From the NCBI GenBank assembly GCA_009602735.1, contig WELA01002258.1, forward strand, positions 672,568 through 719,159: 46,592 bases of DNA, written 5' to 3'. Both the position numbers and the translations under genes were made by a program. Positions 42,101 to 46,592 of this stretch are shown here, piece after piece. This DNA comes from Mesotaenium endlicherianum. Its lineage: Eukaryota; Streptophyta; Zygnematophyceae; Zygnematales; Mesotaeniaceae. The notes beneath the pieces are model-generated. The model was not told the origin of the DNA. It saw nothing but the letters and a program-made list of their open reading frames with translations, and did no database searches. Position 1 is the stretch's first letter. Every line of letters starts with the position of its first letter.

Positions 42101-42903
42101 CTTCACTTCCAACTCTCGAGACCCGAGCACTCCAACAAGGGTCCTAGTGTTAGATACACAAATAGATGCAATACTTTGTGACATGTACATTTTGTATCAC
42201 ACGTATGGAAAGAAACTTCAATTGACAAAAAGCCTACTTGTGGGATACTCGCGTGCTGGTTCGTGAGCGACAAATTACACATCGTATTTTGACATATTTT
42301 CAAAATACGCAAAATACGCGTCCCCACGAAGTAAAAATGAATCTTTGGCAATTTGATAATATAACAAAGGAATTTTTTAACTTTCACCACCTTCATGTCA
42401 TAGTAAACTTTGTCCTCTACCATTTGCGACCAATCGCGCTTGAAGTTTTAAAGCACTTTTGAAAGTTGCAAGCCCTGCTAGTTTCTCCGAGAATTTTGGA
42501 AAAATGGATTACACACGTAATTCCTTTTTTACACGTATTATTGCAATAAGTATTTGTTTGACGTATCCTCCACATACGTACTCCATAACTGAGACAAAAA
42601 GTCAACATTGCTGACAGATAGACAATTCTAGATAAGTTTCCCAACGACTACACGCGTTGTCGCCCATTTAGGAGTCCTTGCTATGCGCTAATGAACGAAT
42701 TATTTCTGATCCAAAAAGGACTACCAAGGTCCAACAAAAGTTTGAATTCATTCCTTATTTCCAATAATAACGTTTTCTGGACAAATTGTGTTATTTGCAT
42801 TTTGTCATTTTTTCAATCTCATCAAGACAACAACGCTGGTGGAGGCGCTTTCCTATGAGCCACCATCCTTCCAGTGAATGGAGTGAAGTTACAATTTGCT
42901 CTG
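39192..42903. other. AT-rich intergenic region, no supported gene
   Basis: Balanced-to-AT-rich DNA. 39,500-39,960 has several GGTCGAC / GTCGACCGAC words and could be part of an old LTR, but I found no matching copy or ends. Frames at 40442-40762 (+) and others lack motifs. 41,870-41,900 is TATA-rich. Nothing else is supportable. Confidence 0.45.
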
Positions 42904-43488
42904 CTAATCTCTCTCTGAATTTCTTCTTTGTCCTCTTAGACGCCTCTTGGGATGCCAATTATTACTCAAAGCCAGGAATACCAGAATTACCTGATGCATA
43001 AGCTCTCGCAACCCAAGCCCACTTAAAAAATGGCAAACAAAAAGAAGATCCAGATCTTGCCATGCTCCCATTTGATCTCCTCTCAAATTTGCGCCATACA
43101 ACAAGCCCATCATTAGGAGTCGATAGCAAACCAAGTCAAATTGCAACGTCTGCAAACTATTGTAGATGCCCACTGCCAAGTCTGTGGGATTGGCAGCGAA
43201 GTAGTACTGGCTAGTGGGGATCTTAGCTGCCGCATTAAAATCTTGTGGCTAACCAAAAGGAAAGGGCACTGCTTGAGCTAGAAAGAAGAAGCTTAAGAAA
43301 ACTGTGGGTCTTGGTGTGAGATTTGCAGTTAATTGAGTAGCCTTTGGATGTCCAAGCGGGCCAGTCCATCTGCGTCTTAGCACAGCCAGTTCTAACGGCG
43401 TTCCCACAGTCGCACTAATCGCAAGAACATGAAGAATAGTGCTCCATGCCACTTGCCTAATATTTGCAACATTCATTGCTAGCCACAA
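42904..43488 (-). pseudogene. Unassigned protein-like frame with a single TAG
   Basis: Two minus-strand frames, 43249-43488 and 42904-43179, are in the same phase and join through one in-frame TAG at 43249 into about 195 codons. The sequence is mixed in composition with hydrophobic segments (around 43,300-43,270 and 43,010-42,970) and polar motifs such as AAKIPTSQYYFAANP near 43,210. I do not recognise it. It could be a recent pseudogene or exons of a gene whose other parts I cannot see. Confidence 0.35.
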
Positions 43489-45099
43489 TGCTCGCTAACC
43501 ATCCCTACAAAACCAATGGTTCCATTCACCGCCGCGCTTCTATGCTGCTCTGTGACCGTTGCAACGCAGGTTGGCATTTGGCATGTTTATCTCCTCCATT
43601 GTCACGAGTTCCCGAGGGGGCTTGGTTCAGTCCCTCCTCCTAACCATCTTTCTAGCCTAGGACCCTTTTATTTCTCCTTTCCTTTGTTTGTGTTTTTTTT
43701 TCCTTAGTGGTTTCATTGTTTGTGCAGGTCCTCTCTCCCTTTCCTCCCTTTCCTGGTGGAAACAGTCCCTGCTCGCCGACTTTTTAGGTCTACCCCCGCC
43801 GCTGCTCACCGCCGCGATAGCTGACGCCTTCCGAGTGGACTTCTTGGAGACAACTAGTGCCCCTACCAACTTTCCTATTGTGGACGGCTGTCTGTCCCCT
43901 ATTTTGCCGTTCATTCGTCCTTCCACGGAGTTCTATCCCATCTCCGTTTGTCACATCTACTACATGGACTTCCTCCCGCCTGGGTTCTACTACCATGTCA
44001 GAGGCTATCCTCTCTTTTGTCGTCCCTGACGGCCCTCTTCTTGCTGTCCCGCATTCAGCTTCTGCCTCGACCCCTTACCTTCAGCTGGACAGGGGTTTTC
44101 CTAGCTTGATATTTGTGCTATATACCTTTTAGCTGCCAAGTAGTGCCCAGTTTAGATTTCCGCATTTTTTCACGTTTACAACTTATAAGCTGTGGGTTTT
44201 TCCCCCTATGAGGGGGGATTTTACCCAAGCACGTAGTTTAGTCATTCAATGCCTAGTTTGGGAGTAGTCCCCTCCCTAGGTCACTTCCTTGCTGTGACAA
44301 TCTCCTTTCATGCTAGCCGTGCCAATGCCTGGCGCCCCCCGACAGTCTCCAGCGCAACACCCTTGATCCTACCCTAAATTGTATCTGAGAGCATGCCAAG
44401 CTATGGACTCTTGCACGTATACTGCATGCCATCTATCCAAGTTCCTCAGTCTGTCCTGCTTATGTCACATAGGATATTACCACATCAACAGTCAGGTAGA
44501 TTCTATTTTGTTTCTTGGATGAAAACACCTTTGCAACTTCACACTTTCAGCTATTGAAGTCGCAATAAAACTGCAAAATACCCACGTGCATGAGAAGCGG
44601 AAGCAAGTTGTATGTGTGTCAGGTTGATAATTCATATACATTATATTAAAGCTATGCTCTGCAATACATACTTATGTGGCATAACCTCCCGTTGTCAGAT
44701 GACTACTTGCCCAAGAGAACCTTACATGAGCTTCGTGAGCTGAGTCTCTTCCAAAAAGCCACGGCAAGTATAACTCTAACCAAGCACACCACATCGGCTG
44801 CAGATTGCAACGTGGCCTCGTGGTGGTGGCCTGCTAAAGTGTGACTTGGCCTCGAGCAGCAAGGGAAGTTTGTGCCTGTTGNGCCTCGAGCAGCAAGGGA
44901 AGTTTGTGCCTGTTGTGCACATGCAGCTTACTAGAACAACACTGGTTGGATCTATGCTCTGGTGTGCAATCCTCATCTAGAAGCGACGACACCAATTTAA
45001 ATAGTACGAAGCGCCAATATTATTGGTCGCACCTCTTAGCTGTGGCAACCAGACCTAAATATTAAGGAAGAGGTACCTGGAAGTGGTATATTGTGGAAC
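43489..45099. other. Intergenic, no supported gene
   Basis: A plus-strand frame at 43688-44029 (113 codons) is protein-like in places but has no motif. A pyrimidine/purine hairpin (TTTTCCCCCTATGAGGGGGGATTTT region, about 44,198-44,222) is present. Positions 44,850-44,917 contain a 33-bp exact tandem copy around an undetermined base. Confidence 0.45.
44850..44917. repeat. Exact tandem duplication around an N, probable assembly artefact
   Basis: GCCTCGAGCAGCAAGGGAAG and the following bases to CCTGTTG occur twice, identically, separated by the undetermined base at 44,882. Confidence 0.7.
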
Positions 45100-46592
45100 T
45101 TATCGAGGCGTAACTTCAGAAACAAATGGGACACTGATGGCAGAAGTGCCTTCGGAGCCGAGCATTGGTGCCTCAGGACCCATGCTGCCGCTGGAGGGGT
45201 GGGAAGCAAGCCCTGACGAGTGCAGCCCCGTGGAGCCGCCTGCTCTTCGTATGAGCGGCTCCGAAGAATCCATATATTGCAAGTGGGCCTCACCGCTCGC
45301 TATCTCTTCCAGGCGGGTGGCCACCTGTGCCATGGATGGCCGATCAGCAGCGCCCAACTTGACGCAGTCGAATGCCAGCTCTATGACGTGTGCAAGCGCC
45401 TGCTCCGAGAACTCCCCCATCGTGGGATCGATCACAGAAGTCCAGCCCAAAGTGGAGAGGTTCCACTTGACCTGCGCCCACATCATTAGATTACGGTGCG
45501 CCGTTACAGCCTCCGGCCAGTGCTTCACGGACCAACATATCTGGCAGGAAGCAACCCAGGCGGGCGTATACACAAGAAGGTCAGACGCTTACCCAAGCTA
45601 TCAACGATTTGGTCTCCTCTGGGTTTTCCAGGTCCTTCCAAGTGGGGCGCTTCCCGGTGCACAGTTCCAACAGCACCACTCCAAAGCTGCGGTGAGCATG
45701 GCACACAGGCAGCTAGTCAATGCAATCGATTTCATGTGATGGCTTTGTAGTGTTCACAGGCCAAGCGCAATCATGCAGATGCTAAAATAATCCACATTCT
45801 TAATGGCTCCCCTCTACTTCCCTGCTTATTGCAGCTCATGTACTTGGTAAAAAGGACCTGTATGAGCGAAAAAGGCCAGTAGGGACACACCTGTAAACAT
45901 CGCTCTTGGGCGTGAGTTGGAAGGTGGAAAAATATTCGGGGTCCATGTAGCCGCGCGTGCCCGCCAGCTGTGCCGTGCTCAGTTTGTCCACTCCATTGCC
46001 CACCCGCTTCAGCAGCCCAAAGTCTGCCACCTTGGCCTGCACCGTGCACGCACAACAGCAGCGCCGCAAGGGCCACGACTGAGTACGTTGGCTACCACAA
46101 GGTCGTGCACAAGCAAGGGGTGCGGCAGTCAACAGCAGCTAGGTGGTGGGGGTGGGCATGGGCACTTGGAGCTTGGCATCCAGCAGGATGTTCTCGGCCT
46201 TGACGTCGCGGTGGATGATGGCTTCCTTGGCATTGTTGGCAAACGAGTGCAGGTAGCTCAGCCCGCGCGCCGCCCCCACAGCAATTATTAGCCTCTGCTC
46301 AAACGTCAGCGGCTGCCTCCCGCTACCTGGCAGCACACAGATGCACGTGCAACTCGCTTGCTCAGATCAGCCAGCCAGTCAGTCAGTCAGTCCGCCGGCC
46401 AGAGTGCCGGCCCCTCGACTAAGTCCCTTGCTTCCCCCCCTCCAAGAGGACAAAAGTGGGAGAAAGAGGGGCGGCACCTTGCTTGGGGTGCAGCCAGTCA
46501 TCCACGGTGGCGTTGGGCATGAACTCGTACACAAAGATCTGCTCGCCCTTGTCGGTGCAGAAGCCCAGCAGCACCACCACGTTCACGTGGTT
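45100..46592 (-). CDS. Plant receptor-like protein kinase, C-terminal part (5 exons, 5' end outside window)
   Basis: Minus-strand exons 46592-46478 (partial), 46326-46166, 46036-45891, 45686-45593 and 45471-45100, all with GT-AG introns of 121-204 bp and consistent phases. The exons give kinase subdomains in order: [18 protein letters not shown] (IV-V), HRDVKAEN (VIb, catalytic loop, RD type), ADFG (VII, metal-binding Asp), [10 protein letters not shown] (VIII), [13 protein letters not shown] (IX, spanning an exon junction) and ADRPSM (XI). A Ser/Gly-rich tail of about 60 residues follows to TAA at 45100. The N-lobe, transmembrane segment and ectodomain lie beyond the right edge, so the receptor class cannot be given; plasma-membrane signalling by Ser/Thr phosphorylation is expected. 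All visible catalytic residues are intact. No lesions, so a functional host gene. Confidence 0.92.
46371..46392. repeat. (CAGT)n tetranucleotide in a kinase intron
   Basis: About five AGTC/CAGT units inside the 46,327-46,477 intron. Confidence 0.8.

Noticed and set aside
44198..44222. C-run/G-run hairpin as a transcription terminator
   Set aside because: No gene ends here on either strand, and hairpin terminators are not expected for nuclear genes.
1..46592. CRISPR array, tRNA, rRNA, organelle or bacterial operon content
   Set aside because: No regular spacer-repeat array and no recognisable RNA gene; spliced genes and plant retroelements indicate nuclear DNA.

Overview
The window comes from a nuclear genome of the green plant lineage (streptophyte). 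The evidence is spliced genes with GT-AG introns, a plant receptor-like kinase at the right edge, and Ty1/copia, Ty3/gypsy and hAT elements of plant type. Base composition swings from very GC-rich low-complexity DNA (about 1-3 kb and 16.8-19.5 kb) to AT-rich DNA (about 35.9-43 kb). I cannot name the species. A non-flowering plant or a charophyte alga would fit the element types, but that is a guess.

Layout: (1) 1-3.58 kb is GC-rich low-complexity DNA with no supported gene. (2) 3,585-10,171 is a complete and very young Ty1/copia retrotransposon. It has 497 and 504 bp LTRs differing by one substitution and one 7-bp indel, a perfect ACCTT target duplication, and an intact 1,549-codon gag-pol whose ATG lies inside the 5' LTR so that the primer-binding site is translated. 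A convincing antisense ORF lies between pol and the 3' LTR. (3) 10.57-14.31 kb and 20.39-23.06 kb are the arms of a large diverged inverted duplication. Each arm carries one intact three-exon gene for a small, probably secreted, tyrosine-rich protein of unknown family. The two genes point toward each other. The roughly 6 kb spacer holds GC-rich DNA with hierarchical tandem repeats. (4) 23.85-35.9 kb is a decayed Ty3/gypsy retrotransposon of about 11.8 kb. Its pol carries a cytosine-C5 DNA methyltransferase domain between protease and reverse transcriptase, and a PHD finger after the integrase. (5) 36-43.5 kb is AT-rich and contains a broken hAT transposase with minisatellite-filled introns and two unassigned degenerate coding remnants. 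(6) 45.1-46.59 kb is the 3' part of a receptor-like kinase gene on the minus strand (five exons, running off the window).

The most striking item is the gypsy element. It encodes a DNA-methylation writer and a probable histone-mark reader in the same polyprotein, which suggests an element able to place its own chromatin state. Retrotransposon-borne DNMTs have been reported in dinoflagellates and in a charophyte (from memory: de Mendoza and colleagues, 2018), so the principle is not new. The PR-DNMT-linker-RT-RH-INT-PHD layout seen here deserves comparison with those. The copy is dead: it has in-frame stops, mostly TAG, and several frameshifts. The methyltransferase frame itself is still open.
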